Assembly (NCBI GenBank): GCA_910586625.1
Contig: CAJUIZ010000001.1
Span: forward strand, 62,001-126,000
Origin: an uncultured Christensenellaceae bacterium
Lineage (GTDB): Bacteria > Bacillota > Clostridia > Christensenellales > CAG-314
Length of the DNA: 64,000 bases
Direction of reading: 5' to 3'
Shown here: piece after piece, positions 9,818 to 18,698 of the stretch
Layout of the letters: every line of letters starts with the position of its first letter
Numbering within the stretch: position 1 is the stretch's first letter
Notes under the pieces: generated by a model
The model's database searches: none
Seen by the model: only the letters and a program-made list of their open reading frames with translations
What the model was told of the DNA's origin: nothing
Made by a program: the position numbers and the translations under genes

Positions 9818-10761
9818 TTGTTCTCCTGATTGGCAAGTTCGATAAGCTTTGCAAAACGGTGACTTGCTCCGCTTTTGGATATGTTAAGACGCGCTGCGAT
9901 TTCGTCGAGATTGGCTTCGGGAAATTCTTGACGGATACGCGCGATATCTTTAAGTTGATCGGACAGCGTATCGAACATTCCAGCGGCATGCAACCGCGCA
10001 ATAGCCGCAAGCTGTTTTTCCGAAGCAGCAACACTTTTTTCTATATTAGCCGATATACAATTACTTTGCCTATTTGCGTTATTGCGCATACTGCGACCTA
10101 TAATTACGTTTTCCAACTTCAAGCGTCCCTTGGTTGCATTAAAGTAGGATAACGCGTCGGCAATTTTTTCGCTGTCTTTTAAGTACAGCACCGTATGACT
10201 TTTGCGAGTCATTTGCCCGAAACGAAATTCGCCGTACGCTTGGGCGACGGCTCTCGCAAAATCCGCGTCGGCAAACCGCAGCTCCAAATGGTACTTGGCG
10301 CGTAGCTTATTCTCTCCGACATCCGTGTCGGACAGCGGAATTACTACCGACCCGCAAGACGCGAACAGCGCCTGCATAAACGCTTTGCGGCAGCACGGCT
10401 TTGAGGGAATGAGCCCTTCTAATTCGAGCGGAAACCCAATTACACCGTCATCCCGCGTTATTAAGCCGAGCTTTTCGCCCACTTTGCCGTCAAAAATACA
10501 GCTGTATACCGCCGCGCCCTTAGCATTTACATTGTAGCTTTCCACTTTGCTGCTTACTCCGAATTCTCTTTCGGCAAGCTCGCCGCATAAAGTCAAAAAA
10601 TCGCAGTTCTCGCTTTCCACAGAGAAATAGAACTTTTTCATATCCAAAGCGAGTGAACCTACGGACTTTAATACCGCGGTCAAAAAAGCCGCAGCGCAAC
10701 AACCCTTTACGTTACGTACGGATTTTATTATTTCGCTTTTAACGTCCTGAGAAAAAGTCAT
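9814..10761 (-). CDS. whiA: DNA-binding protein WhiA
   Basis: A 315-residue WhiA: an N-terminal degenerate LAGLIDADG-like fold and a C-terminal helix-turn-helix around the segment reading ARLNISKSGASHRFAKL. In Bacillota it affects cell division and chromosome segregation; in actinomycetes it controls sporulation. The start at MTFSQDVKSEI was preferred over one five codons upstream because AAAGGA sits 5 bases before it and the family begins MSFSxxVKxEL. The gene overlaps the end of murB by 23 bases and the start of dnaE by 4. The usual neighbours rapZ and yvcK are absent here. Confidence 0.96.
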   Translation of the reverse strand: MTFSQDVKSEIIKSVRNVKGCCAAAFLTAVLKSVGSLALDMKKFYFSVESENCDFLTLCGELAEREFGVSSKVESYNVNAKGAAVYSCIFDGKVGEKLGLITRDDGVIGFPLELEGLIPSKPCCRKAFMQALFASCGSVVIPLSDTDVGENKLRAKYHLELRFADADFARAVAQAYGEFRFGQMTRKSHTVLYLKDSEKIADALSYFNATKGRLKLENVIIGRSMRNNANRQSNCISANIEKSVAASEKQLAAIARLHAAGMFDTLSDQLKDIARIRQEFPEANLDEIAARLNISKSGASHRFAKLIELANQENK

Positions 10762-11677
10762 ATTCTTCCTTTGCAAAGTTTACGAGTTCCACTTCCAATT
10801 TCGGTTCGAGACCGTAGTCGCGGCGTAAAATTTCCGTCATTTGTTTTATTACCGAGTATATATCCGCGCTTGTAGCCTTGTCAACGTTTACGACAAACCC
10901 GGCGTGCTTTACGGATACCTGAGCGCCGCCGACCGAAAACCCTTTGAGCCCCGATTTGTCCAACAAACGCGACACTGCAACCTTGTCGTGATACAGCACG
11001 CATCCTGCCGAGCGGTAATTAAGCGGCTGCGAGCGCGCTTTTTTATCGCGCATTTCCGCCACTACGCTCTTAACCGACTGAACGTCGCTTCGACTAAAAC
11101 GGAACGTCGCCGACAAAATTACGTAACCTTGACACGCTTTAAACAAGCTGCTGCGTTTTGACAAAAGGCAATCGCAAGCGCGTAGATAGCGGACTCGCCC
11201 CTTGTAAAACACCTTTACCCCCGTCAAAACGTCAGCAACGCACTGTCCGTAGCAGCCTGCGTTGCTTACCACTGCGCCGCCCACGGTTGCAGGCAAACAT
11301 GCGGCAAATTCTCCTCCGGACAAGCCCCTGTCCTGCAGTTTCTTGGACAGAGTAACCGTCGAAGTGCCGGAAAGCGCGACAACGCGCCTGCCGCGGAAGG
11401 TTACGCCGCTTGCTTTGTTTACGACAACCACGCCGTCGTAATCGCGGTCGGAGGCGACGATATTACTGCCTTTGCCCAAAACCATAAACTTTACTTTAAG
11501 CCTGTAAAGCAATTTTAATACTAATAGGAGCTGCCTTGCTGTGACGGGATATATTACAAGTTTGATTGTACCCCCAACGCCCAAAGTTGTCAACCCCGAA
11601 AACGGTATGTTTCGGCAAGTTTGCACGGAAAATTTTTTCATTTTTGAAACTATCGCGTTTACCGATTCTTCCGTCAT
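10739..11677 (-). CDS. murB: UDP-N-acetylenolpyruvoylglucosamine reductase MurB
   Basis: A 312-residue FAD-dependent reductase making UDP-MurNAc for peptidoglycan. FAD-binding signatures TTLGVGG (near residue 30), LGKGSNIVASD and the C-terminal GGAQVSVKHAGFVVN are clear. The proton-donor serine of the usual AGSxFKNP motif is a cysteine here (SAGCVLYHD), a natural variant also seen in other MurB proteins. No Shine-Dalgarno sequence is visible, but the ATG follows the upstream stop as TGATATG, so translation is probably coupled. The operon continues into whiA and dnaE. Confidence 0.96.
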   Translation of the reverse strand: MTEESVNAIVSKMKKFSVQTCRNIPFSGLTTLGVGGTIKLVIYPVTARQLLLVLKLLYRLKVKFMVLGKGSNIVASDRDYDGVVVVNKASGVTFRGRRVVALSGTSTVTLSKKLQDRGLSGGEFAACLPATVGGAVVSNAGCYGQCVADVLTGVKVFYKGRVRYLRACDCLLSKRSSLFKACQGYVILSATFRFSRSDVQSVKSVVAEMRDKKARSQPLNYRSAGCVLYHDKVAVSRLLDKSGLKGFSVGGAQVSVKHAGFVVNVDKATSADIYSVIKQMTEILRRDYGLEPKLEVELVNFAKEEYDFFSGR

Positions 11678-11678
11678 A

Positions 11679-12812
11679 TCAAATTTTAAGAGTGCTTTTC
11701 GCAGTTTGACGTTGATTTGCTATTACTTCGCCGTTCACAAACGCATTGGGAACGAACGCCGACGACAATGCTTGTTCGCAAGCGGACATTCGCGCATTGG
11801 AAGAATACAGTTGTTTATCCAAAACGGAAAACATATTCAAATTTATAAGACCGGCCTGCGTTTCTTCCGACAAAATATACTTTACGTACTCGATACAGCT
11901 TTGACGCTTTTCTTCGCAGTCTTTGGAAATTCCGACATATTGTACCAAATCGGTATATTCGCCTACGGGCGCGAAGCCGAGCTCGTCGATTTTACTTTGC
12001 GATTCCTTTTGCCCGAGTCTGAATATATCCCGCTGCGTTCCGAGCAAGGTTACGGCGGTGTTGTTGGCCACAAATTGTTCGTACGCCTGATACTGAGTAA
12101 CGCCTTCGTCTATGTACGACGCGTCCCCCCTAAGCCCCGACATTGCAAGCGCGGTAAGCGGACTGTTTGCTTGGGTAAACCCGCAAATCAAAGGTCGAAG
12201 TTCCACGGTGTTTTTGCCTATTTTACGCGTAAAAGTCGCCGTAAGAGCGTCCGTAGTCAGTTTATCCTGAGACAACTGACCGCTTCGGGCAAATAAGCAA
12301 TACGCCCCGGCATACAGCGGCACGCCGTACTGCTTGCCGTCTACCTGTCCGGATATCATAAAGTTATCCCTAACAAAACCCACACTATCGTTAAAGGGCG
12401 CAAGATATTCCAATACAGAGCTGCCGACTCCGCGGGAAAAGCATATCAAATCGAACCGCTGCCCGTTTTGCAGCTTGTCGGCAAGCTCGGTAACTGTCAA
12501 ATCGGTTACGTGTACGAACAGTCCCGAATTGGCTTTTTCGAATTTTGCCGACTTATTGGTAAGCCAAGACGAACGGCTGCCCGAACCGCCCTCGAACGTT
12601 TCCACATTCCACAATTCTATAACGCCTTGGTATCCCGAAGGGGGTTGAGTACGCGGTTTAACAGGCAATGCGGGCAACGCCCACGCCAATGCCACCGCCG
12701 AAATCAATACGACGATTACCGCAGACAATATCCACTTCGGCACAGACTTTTTTTCTCGTTTTTCCTTTGGTTTTTTTTCTTTTTGGGGTCGTACGACTTT
12801 GATTTTGCTCAT
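11679..12812 (-). CDS. Membrane-anchored extracellular solute-binding-like protein
   Basis: A 377-residue protein with a very basic cytoplasmic N-terminus (about residues 1-27), one membrane helix (about 28-48) and an extracellular domain resembling family 1 solute-binding proteins. The segment VIELWNVETFEGGSGSRSSW is typical of the start of the mature fold. There is no lipobox cysteine, so it is held by the helix. No permease or ATPase genes lie nearby; instead it is the first gene of the murB-whiA-dnaE operon, with a 1-base gap to murB. The start at MSKIKVV has AAGGAGA 7 bases upstream. Its ligand and any cell-wall role are unknown. Confidence 0.75.
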   Translation of the reverse strand: MSKIKVVRPQKEKKPKEKREKKSVPKWILSAVIVVLISAVALAWALPALPVKPRTQPPSGYQGVIELWNVETFEGGSGSRSSWLTNKSAKFEKANSGLFVHVTDLTVTELADKLQNGQRFDLICFSRGVGSSVLEYLAPFNDSVGFVRDNFMISGQVDGKQYGVPLYAGAYCLFARSGQLSQDKLTTDALTATFTRKIGKNTVELRPLICGFTQANSPLTALAMSGLRGDASYIDEGVTQYQAYEQFVANNTAVTLLGTQRDIFRLGQKESQSKIDELGFAPVGEYTDLVQYVGISKDCEEKRQSCIEYVKYILSEETQAGLINLNMFSVLDKQLYSSNARMSACEQALSSAFVPNAFVNGEVIANQRQTAKSTLKI

Positions 12813-12978
12813 AATCGGTCTCCTTGCATATTTAATAGCACCGAAATAATATACTACGGTAAAGTCCGAGTAAGAATAATTACATTGTCGCAATTTAGAC
12901 TAATTTGCGTCATTGCCGAAATAGACATGGCGCGCGACTAAAAACCGCCCGATTTTAACATAAAAATTACGGAAACTA

Positions 12979-13007
12979 TTTACTTTGTCATAAATTTTAT
13001 ATATAAT
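12979..13007 (+). promoter_or_regulatory. Promoter of the MFS transporter gene
   Basis: TTTACT at 12979-12984 and TATAAT at 13002-13007, spacing 17. It gives a leader of about 50 bases ending in AAGGAA before the ATG at 13063. The same 250-base region must also hold the divergent promoter of the operon on the other strand, for which I see only weak boxes. Confidence 0.75.
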
Positions 13008-13062
13008 AAAACAGACGACGGCAAATATTGACCTTCGTACTATCCCAAAGGAACAAGCCGAA

Positions 13063-14832
13063 ATGAAACTCAACTACAAACGGACCCTGCTCGTCGGATT
13101 TGCGTTCTTCTTAATTTGCGTATTTTGGCAAGCATACGACACTCTCGTACCATTGATGCTTACCAACAAGTTCGGACTCGACCAAACCTGGTCGGGCGTA
13201 ATAATGTCGTTGGATAACATATTAGCGCTGTTTATGCTGCCGCTTTTCGGCGCGCTATCCGACAGAAAGGACACGCGCTTCGGTAAACGCACGCCATTTA
13301 TTTTTATAGGAACCATATGCGCCATAGTTTGCTTTATGGGTTTGACGTTGGTAGACAACGCACAGCTGTCCAAACTGTCCGACGGCAATAATTCCGTTTA
13401 CTGGTCGAACGGTTACGTAGTGGAAAACAAAGAGTATCAAAGCGTAACCAACAAGGGCGTACCCAAGAAATATTCCGTTCATGACTACGCGGCGCAAATA
13501 CTCAAAGGCAAAAACTTCGACGAATTGACGGAAACGGAAAAAACGGAAGTTAAGAATTGGTACGTCGGCTTGGACTACGACCAATACTACGTTTACAACG
13601 TACAGGACAATACCTACAAAGCGTTGAAGACCGAAAAGGACGCAAACGGTAAATTGACATACCTATACCAAGACGGGTCTCCGCTTGAAGACGGAATTCG
13701 CAAAATCAACGCGTACACTTCCGTCGTATCGTCTGCGGAATCGCAATTTGCCAAATCCGTAAGCGCCAACAACGCTTACCTGATGGTAATATTTATAATA
13801 GTCCTGTTGCTGACGTTGGTATCTATGGCAACATTCCGCTCGCCCGCGGTTGCGTTGATGCCGGACGTGACGTTAAAGCCGCTACGCAGTAAAGCCAACG
13901 CAATTATAAACCTTATGGGTACGGCGGGCGGCATAGTCGTACTGGGGCTCGGAATGGTATTCCAAACCGGCGCAGTCAAAAACCAAATGATGAGCTATAC
14001 TTGGTTCGTATCGGCTGTATGCGGCATAATGGCTATAGCGTTAGTTGTGTTTATCTTTACAGTCAAGGAAAAGAAATGGAATACCGAAATGCTTGAAGGG
14101 CAGGCGGCTTTGGACGCCGAAGAAGCGCAGCCGCAGGACGGAAAGAACGAACCGACGGAAGCGTCCGCAGACGACGGCGAAAAAACCGTTACCGCTTCCG
14201 TTTCCACAAACAAACTGCCCAAGGATAAGCTGCGGTCGCTTATACTGATACTTGCAAGCGTTGCGCTGTGGTTTATCGGTTACAACGCCATTACCAGCAA
14301 ATACAGCGTATACGCTCTTAACGAATTAAACAAAGACTACAATGCAACACTTATGATAGCGCAGGTCGCCGCGGTTATAGCGTATATCCCCGTGGGACTT
14401 GTGGCAAGCAAAATAGGACGCAAAAAGACCATACTTATAGGCGTGGCTATGTTGACCGCGGCGTTCGGCGGAGCGATATTTATAAACAGCAGTTCGCCAA
14501 CGTGGCTTATGTGGATACTGTTCGCACTTGCGGGTATTGCGTGGGCTACGATAAACGTCAACAGCTTCCCCATGGTTGTGGAACTGGCGCAGGGCAACGA
14601 CATAGGCAAATACACGGGCTACTACTACACCGCAAGTATGGCGGCACAGGTGGTAACACCGATACTTTCCGGCGCGCTGATGGATGCGGTAGGCTCGATG
14701 CGCATTCTGTTCCCCTACGCAACCCTATTCGTGGCGTTGGCGTTTGTTACGATGATATTCGTCAAACACGGCGACAGCCGCCCCGAACAACCCAAAAGCA
14801 AACTGGAAATGTTAGGCGGAGCGGACGATTAG
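13063..14832 (+). CDS. MFS transporter, SLC45/GPH-like sugar permease with extracellular insertion
   Basis: A 589-residue major facilitator protein. The N-terminus (FWQAYDTLVPLMLTNKFGL) and the A-loop GALSDRKDTRFGKRTPFI match the sucrose/disaccharide-type and related sugar:cation transporters. Between the third and fourth predicted helices (about residues 99-236) there is a hydrophilic insertion of some 135 residues, predicted to be extracellular; a central acidic loop lies near 340-385. The Shine-Dalgarno sequence AAGGAA is 8 bases upstream. It is monocistronic with its own promoter and a bidirectional terminator. The sugar specificity is not readable. Confidence 0.85.
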   Translation: MKLNYKRTLLVGFAFFLICVFWQAYDTLVPLMLTNKFGLDQTWSGVIMSLDNILALFMLPLFGALSDRKDTRFGKRTPFIFIGTICAIVCFMGLTLVDNAQLSKLSDGNNSVYWSNGYVVENKEYQSVTNKGVPKKYSVHDYAAQILKGKNFDELTETEKTEVKNWYVGLDYDQYYVYNVQDNTYKALKTEKDANGKLTYLYQDGSPLEDGIRKINAYTSVVSSAESQFAKSVSANNAYLMVIFIIVLLLTLVSMATFRSPAVALMPDVTLKPLRSKANAIINLMGTAGGIVVLGLGMVFQTGAVKNQMMSYTWFVSAVCGIMAIALVVFIFTVKEKKWNTEMLEGQAALDAEEAQPQDGKNEPTEASADDGEKTVTASVSTNKLPKDKLRSLILILASVALWFIGYNAITSKYSVYALNELNKDYNATLMIAQVAAVIAYIPVGLVASKIGRKKTILIGVAMLTAAFGGAIFINSSSPTWLMWILFALAGIAWATINVNSFPMVVELAQGNDIGKYTGYYYTASMAAQVVTPILSGALMDAVGSMRILFPYATLFVALAFVTMIFVKHGDSRPEQPKSKLEMLGGADD

Positions 14833-14838
14833 TCGCTC

Positions 14839-14903
14839 GCGCGTTCGATATGCTCTCGGTTTCGATTGCTGCGCAATCAGCAAATATTCGCAATCTAACG
14901 CGC
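14839..14903. other. Nested imperfect inverted repeat in 3' region of the MFS gene
   Basis: An outer pair gcgcgtt (14839-14845) / aacgcgc (14897-14903) encloses an inner hairpin gattgc-tgc-gcaatc (14864-14878). It lies between the stop codon and the terminator. It may fold in the 3' UTR; no second copy was noticed in the window. Confidence 0.35.
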
Positions 14904-14958
14904 TCGCTCCGAGTAACGGTTAGTTGAATAATTAAAACTGATGAAATTTTATAAAATG

Positions 14959-14990
14959 AAAAGGGGGACGGCAATTGCCGTCCCCCTTTT
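14959..14990. terminator. Bidirectional terminator between MFS gene and pyridoxal kinase gene
   Basis: A perfect 32-base palindrome: A4-G5-acggcaa against its complement, ending in T4 on both strands. It separates two convergent genes. Confidence 0.93.
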
Positions 14991-15031
14991 ATCATTAAAG
15001 GCACCGCTTACGGTTTGTAAAGAACTTTACG

Positions 15032-15853
15032 CTATTTTAGGGCGTCGAGCAGCTTGCAGAAGTCTACGCCGAAACGGCGATCGGTTCGCTCGGTAAGCTT
15101 AGCGGCGTTACCAACGAATTGCGCCGCTATTACCGCCGCGCGTTTGAGTGATACGCCGTTGAGCAATTCGCCCAACACAACCGAGCCGAATGCGTCGCCC
15201 GTGCCCGAAAAGTCGACGTCCGTACGCTCGTTGGTAACAACGGATGTTTGACTGCCGTCCAACACTATGTTGCCAATAATATTGCCGCAGCGAACGCCGG
15301 TTATTACCGCTTGTTTACAGCCGACCCTGTGCAAAAAACCGCAGAATTTGTCTGCGCAGTATTTGAGATAGGAGAGTTCGTTTTCGTGAGAAACAATCTC
15401 GCCGTAATCTACATCCGCAAGCAAGCATGCTTCCGTAAGATTAGGCGTTATGCAATCGGCTTGGCGGACGACGGCTTTCATGGCGGAAACATAACCGTCG
15501 TCAAATACGGGGTACAAACGCCCGTTATCGCCCATAATGGGGTCGACGAACAAATACGTATCTTTACAAAGAATATCCGTCACAACCGTTTGTACGCCTT
15601 GAAGCGTAGCGGTATCGTTGCAAAAACCGACGTAAAACGCGTCCGCCTTGGCGTTTGCGCAAATACGGCGGGCGAAGTCTACGGTATCGTTGTTTTTTAC
15701 CGCGGTAAAATTGTCAAAGCCCGTGTGACACGAGTAACACGCGGTAGGCACGGGCATACAGTAATGCCCCAAACGGGAAAATACGGAAACGTTTGCGACC
15801 ATAGAGTTGTTACCCAAACCCGATATATCGTTAAATATCAGAATGTTTTGCAT
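15032..15853 (-). CDS. Pyridoxal/pyridoxine kinase family protein
   Basis: A 273-residue ribokinase-fold kinase of the PdxK/PdxY group, which phosphorylates B6 vitamers to salvage pyridoxal phosphate. Supporting motifs are NDISGLGNNS at the N-terminus, VDPIMGDNGRLY in the middle, ITPNLTEACLL, and the catalytic anion-hole motif GTGDAF near 220. The ATG follows the upstream stop as TAATATG, and no separate Shine-Dalgarno sequence is needed. It is the third gene of the unit with the ApbE fusion and the Gx-type membrane protein, an unusual partner for those genes. Confidence 0.92.
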   Translation of the reverse strand: MQNILIFNDISGLGNNSMVANVSVFSRLGHYCMPVPTACYSCHTGFDNFTAVKNNDTVDFARRICANAKADAFYVGFCNDTATLQGVQTVVTDILCKDTYLFVDPIMGDNGRLYPVFDDGYVSAMKAVVRQADCITPNLTEACLLADVDYGEIVSHENELSYLKYCADKFCGFLHRVGCKQAVITGVRCGNIIGNIVLDGSQTSVVTNERTDVDFSGTGDAFGSVVLGELLNGVSLKRAAVIAAQFVGNAAKLTERTDRRFGVDFCKLLDALK

Positions 15854-15854
15854 A

Positions 15855-16616
15855 TTATTTATCCGCTCTATCGGCAGAAGCTTCTTGCTCGCCGCATTGC
15901 CGCTCCTGCGCTTGGCTGTCCGCGCCGATGTTAGGCGCTACGTCGGAATGCTCTCGGACGACCGAATCAGTAGAGTCCGTTGGCGAATCGGAGACAGACT
16001 TCAAAGCCTGTTCGTGCTCGGATTCGGATTGGCTGTTCGGTTGCTGTTGCTGCGAAACGGGCTCGGACAAGTCCAAATTAAGCAGCGCCGCAAAGGTGCG
16101 CGCAGGCACGGCTCTCAAAATAAACCACACGGCAAAGCCCACTATCACGCCGGCAAGAATACCCAAAAGAGCAAGCCACGGCATATAAGAAAACATCTCG
16201 GGAGTATTGCTTACCAAACAAAATACCACGTTTTGCGTAACGTTATGCATAATTGCCGACACTACCGAAATTGCGACTATGCTTACCCGCGGGTAGGCGA
16301 ATTGCACCAAAACGGACGACACCGCCACGCTTACGATACCTGCCGTTAGGCTGTACATAAGGGTGGACATATTGCCCGTAAACATACTACCGACGACCGT
16401 ACGGATAATTACTAATACGAACGCTTCGGTAGGTCCAAGCAAAAACAGCGTGAGCATAGAGAATATGTTGGACAAGCCCATCTTAGCCCCGGGAAGAAAA
16501 AGCGGGGGAAACAGACTTTCCACCATAAACATAATAAGCCCCATTGCCGTTAACACTGCAAGCGTAGCTACACGTTTTGCGGAAAAGTATTTAGTTGTAA
16601 GAGATTTGTTCTTCAT
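15855..16616 (-). CDS. Gx transporter family / EetB-like membrane protein
   Basis: A 253-residue protein with about five membrane helices matching the family once named heptaprenyl diphosphate synthase component I. The segment PPLFLPGAKMGLSNIFSM is the family hallmark. A glutamine/serine-rich, acidic tail of about 80 residues follows the last helix. As I recall the family, a member called EetB sits beside a NusG_II-domain protein (EetA) in flavin-based extracellular electron transfer loci. Here it directly follows an ApbE-NusG_II fusion with an ATGA overlap, which agrees with that role. The start at MKNKSLTTKYF is set by the overlap. Confidence 0.82.
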   Translation of the reverse strand: MKNKSLTTKYFSAKRVATLAVLTAMGLIMFMVESLFPPLFLPGAKMGLSNIFSMLTLFLLGPTEAFVLVIIRTVVGSMFTGNMSTLMYSLTAGIVSVAVSSVLVQFAYPRVSIVAISVVSAIMHNVTQNVVFCLVSNTPEMFSYMPWLALLGILAGVIVGFAVWFILRAVPARTFAALLNLDLSEPVSQQQQPNSQSESEHEQALKSVSDSPTDSTDSVVREHSDVAPNIGADSQAQERQCGEQEASADRADK

Positions 16617-18610
16617 TCTGTAATAATTTTCAGTCTGTTGGGACTGCATACTATCGAACCGTTGGGACGGGTTATTGCCGGGAAATTCTTGACGCATTCC
16701 TGATGAAAACCGCAAACGGAATTCGTCATCTTGACGGAAAAGTCGCCGCCCGTTGTTATCGTCATCTCGTCGAATCGCCTGTCACCGCCGAAATCCTTGC
16801 TGAACGTGACAGTCAATTTACCGTTTGCTTTGTCTGCCGCAATCTCCCATCCGCGCTCGTTGGCGTTTATAACGTAGTCGTCGCGCGCGACGTTGTACGC
16901 AAAAAGCACTTCCTGCGTTTGCATATCTATCACCTTTACGACGGTTATCTTTTCTTCGCCGCCGTCGGTGAAAAATGCCAAAAACAACACTGCTATTACT
17001 AATGCTACCGAAACGTATATTACAATATCGCCCATCTTAAAAGGCTTGTCGCGGCGTGCATACTTTACATTATCTATCGCGCTGCGCCGTCCGCGGATGT
17101 AATAGTACACAATAACGCCCACTACGCACAACCCCACCAAAACGCCCAGCGTAATAACCAGCCACGTAAGGTCGCTTGCCAACTTGGCTTGACCGTTGTA
17201 TACGAACGCGCCGTCTTCCGTCTTGTCTACGGACCAAACGTAGTCGTCGTAATTGTCGGACACCTTGGTCAAAGCCGATTGATCCATATTGGACAATATC
17301 TGCTTGGAGCCGTCTACCGCTTGATACAAAACAAATACGTCTATGCCGTTATCCTTCAAATAACCGTTCATAAACTCTACGATTTTTTCCCTGCCCATAA
17401 CGGTAAGCGCGGTTGTAAGACAGTCGCCCTTGCCCGCCCACGTACCGTCGTCCGGGGCGATAACCGTTACAAGCTTTACTCCCGTTTGCGCGGGCGCGCC
17501 CGTAGATCCGTCGATAATGTGCGAGTACTCTACTCCGTCAACTGTATATTTACGAATATATTGTCCGCTTGTAGACACGGACGATTTACCGAAACGCGCC
17601 GACACCATAGCGCCGAGACCCAATACCGACTTGGGATCGAACGGGTCGGGAATCGTCATTACATTGTCGCCGCCGTTGTAGTTAAGTCCGAACACCATAC
17701 TGCTGCTGCCTACGTCAACGTTGTAGCGGTCGATATGCTCGTCGGAAAACATAGCCTTGATTCCGTCGGCAACGTACCCCTTGGCGATACCGCCCAAATC
17801 CAACCATTGCTCGTAGCTTTCGCTGCCAACAACGGCGGGACGCACATTCTTGGTGACATAATACTTGCCGTCTTCTGCCGAAAGCGTTACCGATTGGTCG
17901 GAAAAATCAGTGAACGAAGCCGAACTGAAAGCGTCAACGTACTTTTGTTCGGGCAATGGATAACCGTTATCCCAAAATTCTTCGGCGGTAACCTGCCTAT
18001 CGTACGGCAAACCGAAATTACCGTTGGAATATATTCGCGACGAAAAACCCCACAAATCTACCAAACGGTATACGGCGGGATTAAACGCGCCGTTTGTATC
18101 GCGGTACATTTCTTTGGCAACAAGCAGCATATCGTAGGTCATCTTGTCAACTGCAAGCTTGGTTCCGACGGCAGCGCTGTTGTAGCGGTATACGTCGGAT
18201 AACGGTCTGCCGTTTACGCCGTCGTACTGCGTGTTGGCCAGAGAGTCGGCTTCGTTGATATAGTTATGAACGCTCTCCGCAAGACGGATAATACGCAACC
18301 GCTGCTCGCGTTGCGTTTGGGTATAGTTAGGCATATCGTCGTTTATGTAAAAATCAACTGCGAAAGCCGCAGACGAATAGATATCCGCCGTAACCACTAT
18401 GTCTCCGCCGAAGTAGTATCCGCTGTAACGTACACCCGTAGGCTTGCCGTCGCTTGTCGTAAGCGTGACCAACGTATACCCCCCGTGAGACGGTCTGTAA
18501 TACGATTTATCGCTTGCCGAAGCGGCGCTTGCGGCAACAGGCGCAAACGACAGAATAAACAGCAGCAACGCTAATATAAACGTAATGGAAATTGTCTTGG
18601 CGGATTTCAT
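16613..18610 (-). CDS. FAD:protein FMN transferase (ApbE) fused to NusG_II (EetA-like) domain
   Basis: A 665-residue exported/membrane protein. A signal peptide covers about 1-29. The ApbE flavin transferase domain (about 70-440) shows DLGGIAKGYVAD at 271-282, NVDVGSS at 297-303, HIIDGSTGAP at 364-373 and the metal-binding region GDCLTTAL near 395. Two membrane helices follow (about 482-504 and 528-547), then a NusG_II domain (553-665) with CGFHQECV and the closing IVCSPNRLKI. ApbE covalently attaches FMN to Thr of extracytoplasmic flavoproteins; the FMN-binding lipoprotein encoded immediately upstream is the obvious target. The start at 18610 is 10 bases after a TAAAAT -10 box and has no Shine-Dalgarno sequence. 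Confidence 0.9.
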   Translation of the reverse strand: MKSAKTISITFILALLLFILSFAPVAASAASASDKSYYRPSHGGYTLVTLTTSDGKPTGVRYSGYYFGGDIVVTADIYSSAAFAVDFYINDDMPNYTQTQREQRLRIIRLAESVHNYINEADSLANTQYDGVNGRPLSDVYRYNSAAVGTKLAVDKMTYDMLLVAKEMYRDTNGAFNPAVYRLVDLWGFSSRIYSNGNFGLPYDRQVTAEEFWDNGYPLPEQKYVDAFSSASFTDFSDQSVTLSAEDGKYYVTKNVRPAVVGSESYEQWLDLGGIAKGYVADGIKAMFSDEHIDRYNVDVGSSSMVFGLNYNGGDNVMTIPDPFDPKSVLGLGAMVSARFGKSSVSTSGQYIRKYTVDGVEYSHIIDGSTGAPAQTGVKLVTVIAPDDGTWAGKGDCLTTALTVMGREKIVEFMNGYLKDNGIDVFVLYQAVDGSKQILSNMDQSALTKVSDNYDDYVWSVDKTEDGAFVYNGQAKLASDLTWLVITLGVLVGLCVVGVIVYYYIRGRRSAIDNVKYARRDKPFKMGDIVIYVSVALVIAVLFLAFFTDGGEEKITVVKVIDMQTQEVLFAYNVARDDYVINANERGWEIAADKANGKLTVTFSKDFGGDRRFDEMTITTGGDFSVKMTNSVCGFHQECVKNFPAITRPNGSIVCSPNRLKIITE

Positions 18611-18620
18611 AAGCAGTGAT

Positions 18621-18649
18621 ATTTTAGCATTATTCGGCAAAAATAGCAA
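18621..18649 (-). promoter_or_regulatory. Promoter giving a nearly leaderless apbE-fusion mRNA
   Basis: TTGCTA at 18644-18649, 17-base spacer, TAAAAT at 18621-18626, then 10 bases to the ATG. Transcription should start about three bases before the start codon. The -35 box begins just after the T run of the preceding terminator. Confidence 0.7.
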
Positions 18650-18651
18650 CA

Positions 18652-18677
18652 AAAAAGGAAGCGGTTGCTTCCTTTTT
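18652..18677 (-). terminator. Terminator of the FMN-binding lipoprotein gene
   Basis: An 11-bp perfect stem (aaaaaggaagc, loop ggtt) ends in T5 on the minus strand. It lies 21 bases after the lipoprotein stop, and separates that transcript from the ApbE operon. Confidence 0.92.
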
Positions 18678-18698
18678 CGAATTAAAGATAAACTTTGA

